A stretch of 64,000 nt of DNA, taken from assembly GCA_949283125.1 (NCBI GenBank), contig CASDRK010000017.1, forward strand, positions 203,468 through 267,467, read 5' to 3'. Source of the DNA: an uncultured Clostridia bacterium (GTDB lineage: Bacteria; Bacillota; Clostridia; Christensenellales; Borkfalkiaceae). Position 1 is the first letter of the stretch. Each line of letters begins with the position of its first letter. A program made the position numbers and the translations under genes. Shown one piece after another: positions 44,490-52,731 of the stretch. The notes under the pieces are model-generated. The model was given only the letters and a program-made list of their open reading frames with translations, was not told the origin of the DNA and ran no database searches.

Positions 44490-45608
44490 TCAGTCGTCGC
44501 CGAGAGCCGCGTCGAGCAGGCTGAACAGCGAAGAAAAAACAGGTTTGTCGTAGTAGGGGACTTTGGGAGAGAGCACCTCGACCTGACATTCGAGCCGTCC
44601 CGAAATATGTTCCGCGGTGCCGCGGACGGCCTTTACGCCCTCGCCGGTGATGTATAATGGCCTGCCTGCCATATCCCTTTCGGCGAAGGTCTGCCGGCAC
44701 TCTTCCGTCATTTCACAGATGCCGTCGAGCCCTTCGCGTATGATGTCGCGCAGCGCGGCGGCCGAAAAACTGTAAACCTTGTCGCCGCTGCGTATCTCGC
44801 GGATAGCGGTCAGCCGCTCCTTTGCGTTGAGATTTACCCCCGAAAGGAACTGCGACGCGACGTCGAAGGGAATATCGAGTTCATCCATCAGAAGCGCGGC
44901 TATATGACCGACGCCGACGGAAAACGACTGACTGAACAGCAGGCCGTTTCCGCAGGCAATGCTGTAAGTTGATGAAATATAGCCGATATCCAGCAGCGCC
45001 GCACACGAATCGCGCAACTGCGGTTCGAGCAGATAGCAGGCTTCGGCCAGAGCCGAAGGAATAAACTTAAGCCGCTCGATGCCGCCGAACGGCCGGAACG
45101 CGATGCGGACGCATTCCGAAAAGGCGTCTTTGCACAAAAACCAGCTTATCTTTGCGCGCAGGCTGTCCGAAACGCAACCGCACGGATCTATCACCCTGCG
45201 CTTGTCCGACAGGATATAGTACACAATGCTCATATCCACAACGGAAAAGCCTTCGGCGTCCTCCGGCTGCGACATCGCCGCAACGCCGCGCGTATGAGAG
45301 CGGCGTATCCTGACGGGCGAAGCGAAATTTATCGAATCGTCCGTGACGCGCACCCGCAGAAACTCGCCGGGAACTCCGACATAGAACCTGCATATCTTGT
45401 CGCCTGCGGCGGCAAGAGTGCTGCGGACGACCTCCCGCACGGCGGAGTTGAACGAATCGACGTCGATGAGTTCGCCGTCCGCAAAGCCGTCGTAGGCGCA
45501 GCTGTATTTACTTTTGATGATGAAGGTATTGTTCACTCCCCTTTCGCCCACAGCCGCACAAACTTCGGATGAGCGAATATCCAATACCGCTACGCTTTTG
45601 TTACGCAC
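44490..45608 (-). CDS. Divergent FtsA-like actin-fold protein
   Basis: 372 residues, shorter than typical FtsA (about 420) and weakly similar. Starts with GTG (45608); GGAGG is 13 bases upstream, rather far. Actin-fold marks: VAVLDIRSSEVCAAVGE near the N terminus (phosphate 1), ALLDIGYISSTYSIA (phosphate 2) and PLYITGEGVKAVRG (adenosine loop). The middle RVRVTDDSINFASPVRIRR fits the FtsA 1C region. The end SSLFSLLDAALGDD could be a short amphipathic membrane helix but lacks the usual basic residues. The place directly before ftsZ and the shared promoter make a Z-ring anchor role likely. Confidence 0.75.
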   Translation of the reverse strand: MRNKSVAVLDIRSSEVCAAVGERGVNNTFIIKSKYSCAYDGFADGELIDVDSFNSAVREVVRSTLAAAGDKICRFYVGVPGEFLRVRVTDDSINFASPVRIRRSHTRGVAAMSQPEDAEGFSVVDMSIVYYILSDKRRVIDPCGCVSDSLRAKISWFLCKDAFSECVRIAFRPFGGIERLKFIPSALAEACYLLEPQLRDSCAALLDIGYISSTYSIACGNGLLFSQSFSVGVGHIAALLMDELDIPFDVASQFLSGVNLNAKERLTAIREIRSGDKVYSFSAAALRDIIREGLDGICEMTEECRQTFAERDMAGRPLYITGEGVKAVRGTAEHISGRLECQVEVLSPKVPYYDKPVFSSLFSLLDAALGDD

Positions 45609-45625
45609 TTTTGTATATTATCCTC

Positions 45626-45641
45626 CGCACGCTGACGTGCG
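45626..45641 (-). promoter_or_regulatory. Hairpin touching the ribosome site of the ftsA-like gene
   Basis: CGCACG and CGTGCG (6 bp, loop of 4) end exactly where the GGAGG of the ftsA-like gene begins on the minus strand. It may restrict ribosome access or set the effective spacing to the GTG start. Confidence 0.4.
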
Positions 45642-45656
45642 TGAACTTATAATTCT

Positions 45657-45685
45657 ATTATATAATAGTGTTTTGCAAATGTCAA
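45657..45685 (-). promoter_or_regulatory. Consensus promoter of ftsA-ftsZ
   Basis: Minus strand TTGACA (45685-45680), 17-base spacer, TATAAT (45662-45657): a perfect match on both hexamers. It separates ftsAZ from the upstream mra/mur operon. Confidence 0.85.
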
Positions 45686-45695
45686 TTATATGACG

Positions 45696-45729
45696 CAAAA
45701 AAACGGCCCGACAACACAAATCGGACCGT
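45696..45729 (-). terminator. Terminator of the mraZ-to-ftsQ operon
   Basis: A 9-bp stem with one G-U pair (45703-45711 with 45721-45729), loop of 9, then seven Ts on the minus strand. It lies 40 bases after the ftsQ stop. Confidence 0.85.
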
Positions 45730-45768
45730 ATAAATTTGCAAATTGCTCCCGCAATATGTCCCAGCCAA

Positions 45769-46518
45769 TCATATCAGAGGATTATAGACGGAGGAAATGT
45801 CCGGCCGGGCACCTCCGCCGGCCACGACGTTTATGCTTCCGCGCATCTTCTGACTTTCCGTAAGGTCTGAAAAACATTCCGCCGCCGCCGCCACTTTTTC
45901 GCCGATGCGGTCGTCGTAATCAAATATCACGATGTCGAGACCGCGGTACAGCGACAGGGTCATCGAGCGGGTATCGGTGATCTTATCGTAGTTGAGAACC
46001 ACGGCTCCCACCATGTTGCGCACGCTGCCGAAACATTGCTCAAAAGCGTTGCAGGCCGCTATTACCGAGGGGAATCCCCCATCGTCCGCCGACACAAGAA
46101 TATTGGGGCTCGAATCGGAGGGGTTTATGTTTTCGGCGCGCGTTCCCATATATCCGCCTTCGCTGTCGTACATGTCGTATCCGCCGGCAGGATTTGCCGC
46201 GGCGTAACGCTCCTGTCTTTCCCTTATCACTACGTTCAGTGTGCAGGGAAACACCTTTTCGCAACTCTGCACGACCAGCAGAGCGCCGTCCACGCGGGAG
46301 GACACGTCCTCGTCGCCTATGAGTGCAAGATTGTAGCCCTTAAGGGACTGCAACTCCTCTTTGGCCCTTTCAAACGCCTGATCTCCGCGGGACGAATGAT
46401 ATACATACTCCACGTTTACATTCCTGACGGAAAGCATGACGCCCACGCCGATAATAACGGCGACGCAAAACAACAGCGTAAGTATCACAGATACGATTTT
46501 TCTTATGTGAATGTTCAT
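45769..46518 (-). CDS. ftsQ: FtsQ/DivIB-like cell division protein
   Basis: 249 residues. A bitopic protein: short cytoplasmic start MNIHIRKI, one membrane helix (about 8-28), then an extracellular POTRA-like part beginning VRNVNVEYVYHSSRGDQAF and a beta-rich region. Similarity to DivIB is low, as is usual for this family, so the call rests on topology, the LQSLKGYNLALIGDEDV/FPCTLNVVIRER pattern (POTRA strands) and its place after murA and before ftsA-ftsZ. It is the last gene before the terminator. Confidence 0.8.
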   Translation of the reverse strand: MNIHIRKIVSVILTLLFCVAVIIGVGVMLSVRNVNVEYVYHSSRGDQAFERAKEELQSLKGYNLALIGDEDVSSRVDGALLVVQSCEKVFPCTLNVVIRERQERYAAANPAGGYDMYDSEGGYMGTRAENINPSDSSPNILVSADDGGFPSVIAACNAFEQCFGSVRNMVGAVVLNYDKITDTRSMTLSLYRGLDIVIFDYDDRIGEKVAAAAECFSDLTESQKMRGSINVVAGGGARPDISSVYNPLI

Positions 46519-46524
46519 GATCTC

Positions 46525-47781
46525 TCATATCCCGACGCGCTTTATTTTTGCGCCGAGTCCGGCAAGCTTGTATTCGAAAGCGGCATAGCCCCTGTCGATG
46601 TGCTCGATGCCCAGAACTTCGCTTTCGCCCTCGGCCGCAAGCGCGGCAACAACCAGCGCGGCGCCGCCGCGCAGATCGTGCGCGACCGTAGTCGCGCCCC
46701 TGAGCCTTTCCACTCCGCGCACGAACGCGCTTCTGTCCACCACGGTTATGTCCGCGCCCATCCTGCGCAGTTCGGGCACGTATTTGAAGCGCGTCTCGAA
46801 CAGATTTTCGGTCACGATGGAATTGCCCGAACAAACGGTGCACAGCGCAGTCATCTGCGCCTGCAAATCTGTGGGAAACCCAGGGTAAGGCTGGGTCTCC
46901 ACGCTCTTGACCGCAACGGGACGCCTGTCGCTTCTTATAAATATTCTATCATTTTTTACGCGCAGTTTGCAACCGTTTTCCCTAAGTTTATGTAAAAGCG
47001 AGCTGATATTTTCGGCATTGGCGCCGACAAGCTCGGCCTCCCCGCCGCACATCGCCACCGCAATGGCAAAAGTCCCCGCCTCTATCCTGTCGGCGATGGG
47101 CTGGTACTCCGCGCCGCCGAGCTTTTTTACGCCGTCTATCCTGATGGTGCCCGACCCGGCGCCGCGCACCCTTGCGCCGAGCGCGTTCAGAAAATTTTGT
47201 ACGTCTTCTATCTCCGGTTCGCGCGCGGCATTCTTGATGACGGTAACGCCTTCGGCCTTCACGGCCGCGAGCATGATGTTTTCGGTGGCGCCCACGCTGG
47301 GACAGTCGAGCATTATTTCATTGCCCGTCAGCCTGTCGCACTCGCAGAGTATGTAACCGTTGCTCTCGGTTATCCCGACGCCGAGACGCTTGAGCCCCGC
47401 GAGATGCAGATCGACCGGGCGCAGCCCGATGTCGCAACCGCCGGGATAAGCTATTTTTGCCCTGCGAAAGCGCGATATCACCGAGCCGAGCAAAAACACC
47501 GACGACCGCAGCTCGTGCGCGAGCGCGCGCGGTATCTCGCAGCTGTCGGCCGTGGAGCCGTTCACGATTATATCATTTCCGACATACTCCGCCCCGCAGC
47601 CGAGACAGGCAAGTATTTTTACCATGTTGCGCACGTCGGTTATGTCCGGCACGTTCAGCACTCTGACGGGTTCGTCGGTCAGCACCGCCGCGGCAAGAAT
47701 GGGGAGCACGGCGTTTTTTGCCGTCTGTATGCCGACGCTGCCTTCGAGGCGGCGCCCTCCGCTTATTATGTACTTATCCAT
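46525..47781 (-). CDS. murA: UDP-N-acetylglucosamine 1-carboxyvinyltransferase MurA
   Basis: 418 residues from the ATG at 47781 (CGGAG five bases upstream); 14 extra upstream codons are not conserved. First committed step of peptidoglycan synthesis. Motifs: GGRRLEGSVGIQTAKNAVLP with the catalytic Lys, the catalytic-Cys loop YPGGCDIGLRPVDLHL, and the end DRGYAAFEYKLAGLGAKIKRV. The Cys rather than Asp predicts sensitivity to fosfomycin. Finding murA inside the dcw cluster between ftsW and ftsQ, in the place often held by murG/murB, is notable. Confidence 0.96.
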   Translation of the reverse strand: MDKYIISGGRRLEGSVGIQTAKNAVLPILAAAVLTDEPVRVLNVPDITDVRNMVKILACLGCGAEYVGNDIIVNGSTADSCEIPRALAHELRSSVFLLGSVISRFRRAKIAYPGGCDIGLRPVDLHLAGLKRLGVGITESNGYILCECDRLTGNEIMLDCPSVGATENIMLAAVKAEGVTVIKNAAREPEIEDVQNFLNALGARVRGAGSGTIRIDGVKKLGGAEYQPIADRIEAGTFAIAVAMCGGEAELVGANAENISSLLHKLRENGCKLRVKNDRIFIRSDRRPVAVKSVETQPYPGFPTDLQAQMTALCTVCSGNSIVTENLFETRFKYVPELRRMGADITVVDRSAFVRGVERLRGATTVAHDLRGGAALVVAALAAEGESEVLGIEHIDRGYAAFEYKLAGLGAKIKRVGI

Positions 47782-47872
47782 ATCGACTCCGTTTATGTAA
47801 AATGCCGAGCAGCCCGAACGCAAATCTTTCAGGCTGCCCTCACTCTATTATATGGATTTCCGCCGCGCCGTG

Positions 47873-48979
47873 TTAATTGTTGGCCGACACGTTGTACAGT
47901 ACGCCCATCGAAGTCATGGTGATTATAAGCGAAGTGTTGCCGCTGCTTACAAGCGGCAGCGGCAGACCCGTTGGTGGAATCATGCCGCTCACCACGAGCG
48001 CGTTTACAATTACCTGTATGCCGTAGACCAGCGTTATGCCCGCGGCAAGCAGATAGCCGAACGCGTCGCCGCACCGACGCGCTATGGCTATGCCGCGCCA
48101 TACAATGAAGAGACATACGACGAAAAACAGGAAGATGCCGATAAAGCCGAGCTCCTCACCAATGACCGAAAGTATGAAATCGCTTTCGGCGAAGGGCAGA
48201 AAGCGGTACTTCTGCGTGGAGTTGAACAGGCCGACGCCAAACATTCCGCCGTTGCCGAGGGCGTAAAGCGACTGTATCAGCTGGTAGCCCTCCCCGCGCG
48301 GCGAAGCCCAAGGGTCGATGAATGCGCTCAGTCTCTGCAGCCTGTAGGGCTCGAGAGCAATAAGAACGGGCACCGCGACTACACAGGGGATCAGCATGAA
48401 CGCAAATGTCTTCATGTTTGTTCCGCTGAGAAATACCATGGCAAGCATCAGAAGCGCCACGCACATGGTTATCGACATGTTCGGCTCGGCAATGATCAGC
48501 GCGCAGAACGCCACGCCGAGCCCGAGCACAGGGGCCACCCCCTTTATGCTGCGGGCCGCGGCGTAGTGCCCTGAAAAGTGCGCGGCCGCAAACAGCACGA
48601 ACGCATATTTGGCTATCTCCGACGGCTGAACGGTGAACGCCCCGAAACCTATCCAGCGCGTTGCGCCGTAATTGGTGACCCCCACACCCGGCACAAACAC
48701 GAGCGCGAGCATGACAAGCGACAAAACCGCGAGCGGAACTTTGAGCGCGGCCAGCCTTTTGTACGGAAAGAAGGCCGCGGCGGCCATGGCCGCAAGCCCT
48801 GCAACGGCGCCCGCTATCTGCTTGCCCGCAAAATAGAACCTGTCGCCGTAGCCGACTTCGCCGGCGTAATAACTTGCCGAATATACCATCACGCAGCCGA
48901 ATGCGGCCATGCCGGCGACGCATGCGAGCAAAGCGAGATCGCCCCTGCCCTTCGGTCTTTCAAACAGCTTAATCTTCAT
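47873..48979 (-). CDS. ftsW: Lipid II polymerase FtsW
   Basis: 368 residues from the ATG at 48979, overlapping murD by 11 bases; the longer frame inside murD is spurious. SEDS-family glycosyltransferase that polymerises lipid II at the septum with its partner PBP. About ten membrane helices. Family segments: YSASYYAGEVGYGDRFYF, the loop FVPGVGVTNYGATRWIGFG, VQPSEIAKYAFVLF, LPFAESDFILSVIGEELGF, and VSSGNTSLIITM near the end. The catalytic Asp region lies in the AESDF loop. Confidence 0.95.
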   Translation of the reverse strand: MKIKLFERPKGRGDLALLACVAGMAAFGCVMVYSASYYAGEVGYGDRFYFAGKQIAGAVAGLAAMAAAAFFPYKRLAALKVPLAVLSLVMLALVFVPGVGVTNYGATRWIGFGAFTVQPSEIAKYAFVLFAAAHFSGHYAAARSIKGVAPVLGLGVAFCALIIAEPNMSITMCVALLMLAMVFLSGTNMKTFAFMLIPCVVAVPVLIALEPYRLQRLSAFIDPWASPRGEGYQLIQSLYALGNGGMFGVGLFNSTQKYRFLPFAESDFILSVIGEELGFIGIFLFFVVCLFIVWRGIAIARRCGDAFGYLLAAGITLVYGIQVIVNALVVSGMIPPTGLPLPLVSSGNTSLIITMTSMGVLYNVSANN

Positions 48980-50321
48980 GGCCGCAACCCATTGCAAGTT
49001 CGGCAAACGCATCTCCCCGCGCTTCGTAATTTTCAAACTCGTCCAGACTGGAACTTGCCGGACTGAGCAACACCGCCTGCCCGCGCGCGGCGCAGCTTCT
49101 CGCAAGCAGAACGGCACTGCGGAAAGCAGGACACAGCGATATGGACGCGTAGCCGCTCTCGAGCGCGGAATAGAGCAATTTGTAGCGGTTTTCCCCGTAG
49201 AGCACGGCATGAACGACGCGGCTGTTTTTAAGCCGCGCGAACAGCGGCGAATAGTCGTACCCCTTATCCTTGCCGCCGAGAAGCAGGATGGTCGGCGCCG
49301 TCATGCACTCCACAGCCTTGAGCGTTGCGGCGACATTGGTGCCCTTGCTGTCGTCTATGTATGATACCCCGTCCTTTTCGCCGAGATTTTCTATCCTGTG
49401 CTTCACCCCGCGGAATGAGCAGAGCGACCGCGCGACCGCGGACATATCCAGCCCGAGCACCCCGGCGACGGCCGCGCACGCCAGAGCGTTGTAAATGTTG
49501 TGTTCGCCACCCACCTTCATGTCGCCGCACGCAAACAGCCTGTTGCCCATGAAGCACACGCTGCCGTCCTCAAGAAAGGCCCCGTCTGCCCTGCGTTTTG
49601 CGGAAAACCACACAACCCTTCCCCTCGTTGACGACGCGAACGCGCGGACGCGTTCGTCATCGTAGTTGAGCACGGCGTACTCGCTTTCGCGCAGATTGCG
49701 CACGAGTTTGCTTTTCAGATACACGTAGTTTTCCATGTTGTAGTGCCTGTCAAGGTGATCTTCGGCGATGTTGGTGACAACGGCGACGTGCGGACGCAGT
49801 CCCGACAGGGTTTCGAGCTGGAATGAAGATATCTCCATCACCGCGAAATCGTCAAAGCCGAGCTCTTCGACCAGACCAAGCGCCGGCCGGCCCACGTTGC
49901 CGCAGGCAACGCTGCGCTTTCCGCAGTCGGCGAGCATCTTGTCTATCATTGAGACCACGGTCGTTTTGCCGTTAGTTCCCGTCACGGCGATCGCCGTCGC
50001 GCGCATAAACTGCGCCGCAAGCTCCTCTTCGCCCACTATCAGTTTTCCCGCCCGTCTGAACGCGACAGGCAGCGGATTGTCGATAGGTATGCCGGGGCTG
50101 AGCACGAGCACGTCGCATTCGCGCACGGCGTCCGGCAAGGCCTGCGCCGAAACTTCGACCGCGCCCGACGCGGCAAGTTCGCTCATGGCCGAACGCACGT
50201 TGTCGTCCACCACGTCGTCGTACATAAAGACCCGCGCGCCGCGGGCAAGCAAAAAGCGGGCGCTCGCCTGTCCCGACCTCGATATGCCCGCCACCAAAAA
50301 TTTCTGACCCTGAAAATACAT
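48969..50321 (-). CDS. murD: UDP-N-acetylmuramoyl-L-alanine-D-glutamate ligase MurD
   Basis: 450 residues. Adds D-Glu to UDP-MurNAc-L-Ala. N-terminal VAGISRSGQASARFLLARG (nucleotide-sugar loop), ATP loop AVTGTNGKTTVVSMIDKML, MEISSFQLETLSGLRPHV and the C-terminal DDSKGTNVAATLKAVE and LLLGGKDKGYDYSPL, all typical of MurD. GAGGT precedes the ATG by 3 bases. It is 6 bases downstream of mraY. Confidence 0.96.
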   Translation of the reverse strand: MYFQGQKFLVAGISRSGQASARFLLARGARVFMYDDVVDDNVRSAMSELAASGAVEVSAQALPDAVRECDVLVLSPGIPIDNPLPVAFRRAGKLIVGEEELAAQFMRATAIAVTGTNGKTTVVSMIDKMLADCGKRSVACGNVGRPALGLVEELGFDDFAVMEISSFQLETLSGLRPHVAVVTNIAEDHLDRHYNMENYVYLKSKLVRNLRESEYAVLNYDDERVRAFASSTRGRVVWFSAKRRADGAFLEDGSVCFMGNRLFACGDMKVGGEHNIYNALACAAVAGVLGLDMSAVARSLCSFRGVKHRIENLGEKDGVSYIDDSKGTNVAATLKAVECMTAPTILLLGGKDKGYDYSPLFARLKNSRVVHAVLYGENRYKLLYSALESGYASISLCPAFRSAVLLARSCAARGQAVLLSPASSSLDEFENYEARGDAFAELAMGCGHED

Positions 50322-50327
50322 TTTACC

Positions 50328-51269
50328 TCACAAGAAAATAAGACAACTTATTCCGACGAGCGAGGTCACCGCAAAGTAAGCATATGAAATTTTGCTCTCC
50401 GAATAGCCCTTCATCTGGAAATGATGATGTATGGGAGCCATCAGAAAAATCCTTCGCTTCGTCCTTTTATAATATATTACCTGAACGATGACGGATATGC
50501 CCGACAGCACAAACATTATCCCGAGCACCGGAATGTACAGCACATTGCCCGAGAACACCGACAGGCAAGATATGAGCCCGCCGAGCGCAAGCGAACCCGT
50601 ATCGCCCATAAACACGCTCGCTCTGCCGCAGTTGAATACGAGAAACGCCGCGACGGCGCCTACCGCCGAAAAGGCCACCGCCGCTCCGCCGTTGCCCGCC
50701 GCGGCCAGCATGGCGCCCATAAATGCGAGATATGCGGCCGAAGTGCCGCCGGCAAGCCCGTCCAGCCCGTCGGTAAGATTGACGCAGTTCACCGTGGCGA
50801 TAAACACGAAAATCACAAGGGGGATTATGCCGGCGCCGATATCGAATCCGGCCCCTCTTCCGAACGGGACATACACATACGTTATGCGGTTTACGTAGCA
50901 GTAAACGGCCGCAACGACGGCGATGGCCGTCTGAAATATTATCTTCTGATAAGGTTTGAGCCCCTCGTTCTCCTTGCGGCGGATCTTGAGAAAATCATCC
51001 ATGAATCCCACCAGAGCAAACCCCGCCGTTACCGCGAGCGTCAGATTTACGTCCCTGTCCGAAAAGGAACAGAAGCAAAAGCCGACTATCGCAGCCGCAG
51101 GTATGAACGCCAGCCCGCCCATGGTGGGCGTGCCGCCCTTGGAAGCGTGCTGTTTTACATAGGAAAGTATATATTGTCCCGCCCGGAGTCTTTTGAGAAG
51201 GGGCAACAACGCGGCGGTAAGCACAAACGACAGCGCAAACGCCGCAAGTATGCATGCGAGATAATTCAC
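50328..51269 (-). CDS. mraY: Phospho-N-acetylmuramoyl-pentapeptide-transferase MraY
   Basis: 313 residues, ten membrane helices. Transfers phospho-MurNAc-pentapeptide to undecaprenyl phosphate to make lipid I. Signatures: KGGTPTMGGLAFIPAAAIVG with QHASKGGTPTMGG, the Asp pair in FALVGFMDDFLKIRRKEN, TDGLDGLAGGTSAAYL, and MAPIHHHFQMKGYSESKI with the HHH motif. It follows murE by 2 bases. Confidence 0.97.
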   Translation of the reverse strand: MNYLACILAAFALSFVLTAALLPLLKRLRAGQYILSYVKQHASKGGTPTMGGLAFIPAAAIVGFCFCSFSDRDVNLTLAVTAGFALVGFMDDFLKIRRKENEGLKPYQKIIFQTAIAVVAAVYCYVNRITYVYVPFGRGAGFDIGAGIIPLVIFVFIATVNCVNLTDGLDGLAGGTSAAYLAFMGAMLAAAGNGGAAVAFSAVGAVAAFLVFNCGRASVFMGDTGSLALGGLISCLSVFSGNVLYIPVLGIMFVLSGISVIVQVIYYKRTKRRIFLMAPIHHHFQMKGYSESKISYAYFAVTSLVGISCLIFL

Positions 51270-51271
51270 TG

Positions 51272-52723
51272 TTAATCGCCCAATATCTTTTTTATTATCG
51301 TATTGTCATTGTAGGCGTGTTTTATACCCATTATCTCCTGATAGGTTTCTGCGCCCTTGCCCGCCACAAGCAGTATATCGCCCTGCCTGAGCAGACCTAT
51401 CGCATACTCCGTGGCCAGCTCTCTGTCGCTGATGGTGACGTACGGCGCGCCCGCTTCGCGTATCCCCGGCTCTATGCACGATATGATGTCGTAGGCGTCC
51501 TCATACCTCGGATTGTCCGAAGTGACGATGAGAAAATCAGCGTTTTCCGCCGCCTTACGACCCATTAATGGACGTTTGGACGAATCGCGGTTTCCGCCGC
51601 ACCCGAAAAGACAATACAGCTTCCCCGTGCAAAGCGGCCTCAACGCAGACAGAGATTTTTCCAGCCCGTCCGGAGTATGGGCATAATCGACGAATATGTG
51701 CGCTCCCCCCGTAGTGGCCACCCTTTCGAGCCTCCCCGCAACTCCCTTCATGGCCGCCAGTCCCTCGGCTATCGAAGCTATCGGAACGCCGAGCGCATGC
51801 GCGCAGGTAGCCGCTGCAAGCGCATTGTAAACGTTGTGCATGCCTGGCATCGGGATATGTATGTCGTAAAGCTCGTCGCAGACGTTTATCACAAACGAAG
51901 ACCCGTCTATCCGCATGTCGGGATCTATGGCAAAGGTGTCGGCGGGATTCTCCAGCCCGTAACTCAAGGCGTCCGGACGCACAGACAGCAACTCCGCGCC
52001 GAATGGATCGTCGGAATTAAGCACCGCCGCATCGCAGCGGTCGCAGCCGAACAATTTGGCCTTTGCCGCGCCATACGCGTTCATGTCGCGGAAATAGTCG
52101 AGGTGATCCTGCGTAAGATTTGTGAACACCGCCGCAGCAAAGCGCATCCCGTCAACCTTTCCCAGATCGAGCGCATGAGCGGAAACTTCCATAAACACAT
52201 ACTCCGTTCCGCAGTCCGCCATATCCGCCAGCACGGAGTGCAGAAAGACCGGATCGGGCGTGGTGAGTTCGGGCGCGATAAATTTCCGTCCGTACTCTAT
52301 GCCGAGAGTGCCTATCGTTCCACAGCTCTTTTCACAGGCCGAAAAGATGGAGCGCAACATGCATACCGTGGTGGTTTTGCCGTTTGTGCCGGTGACCCCG
52401 ACTATCTTCAGCCTTTTGTCCGCACAGCCGTAAAAGGCGCGGGCGAGCGGAGCTATTGCCGCCCGGCCGTCGGCAACGACTACCTGCGGCACCGGAAGAT
52501 CGAGCTTTTTTTCGCAGACGACGGCCGCAGCGCCGTTTGCGCACGCTTCGGCGGCGTAGGCATGCGAATCCTCGCGCAGGCCGCGGTAACACACAAACAG
52601 TTCGCCGCGCCGCACGCTTCTGCTGTCGGTGCATATGCCCGCAATTTTCACTCCGCCGTCGCCGGCAATTTCATATTTATTCAATGCTTTGGCCAGTTCG
52701 GCCAATCTGATTTCTCTGTTCAT
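51272..52723 (-). CDS. murE: UDP-MurNAc-tripeptide synthetase MurE, meso-DAP type
   Basis: 483 residues from the ATG at 52723, which has GGGTGAG about 10 bases upstream; an in-frame ATG at 52741 lies inside the PBP gene and lacks a ribosome site. Adds the third residue of the stem peptide. ATP loop GVTGTNGKTTTVCMLRSIF; specificity motif SDNPRYEDAYDII. The Arg in DNPR is the known mark of meso-diaminopimelate ligases (lysine types have DNPA/DDPN). The cell therefore needs meso-DAP, which makes the DapF-like domain of CarB interesting. Confidence 0.96.
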   Translation of the reverse strand: MNREIRLAELAKALNKYEIAGDGGVKIAGICTDSRSVRRGELFVCYRGLREDSHAYAAEACANGAAAVVCEKKLDLPVPQVVVADGRAAIAPLARAFYGCADKRLKIVGVTGTNGKTTTVCMLRSIFSACEKSCGTIGTLGIEYGRKFIAPELTTPDPVFLHSVLADMADCGTEYVFMEVSAHALDLGKVDGMRFAAAVFTNLTQDHLDYFRDMNAYGAAKAKLFGCDRCDAAVLNSDDPFGAELLSVRPDALSYGLENPADTFAIDPDMRIDGSSFVINVCDELYDIHIPMPGMHNVYNALAAATCAHALGVPIASIAEGLAAMKGVAGRLERVATTGGAHIFVDYAHTPDGLEKSLSALRPLCTGKLYCLFGCGGNRDSSKRPLMGRKAAENADFLIVTSDNPRYEDAYDIISCIEPGIREAGAPYVTISDRELATEYAIGLLRQGDILLVAGKGAETYQEIMGIKHAYNDNTIIKKILGD

Positions 52724-52731
52724 ATATCTGC

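Noticed and set aside
44428-44700. Upstream extension of the ftsZ frame (91 codons)
   Set aside because: It overlaps the ftsA-like gene, is Arg-rich and unlike FtsZ; GGAGG-N8-ATG at 44427 fixes the start.
48980-49210. Upstream extension of the ftsW frame
   Set aside because: It lies wholly inside murD in another frame and has no membrane character; FtsW similarity starts at MKIKLFERPKGRG.
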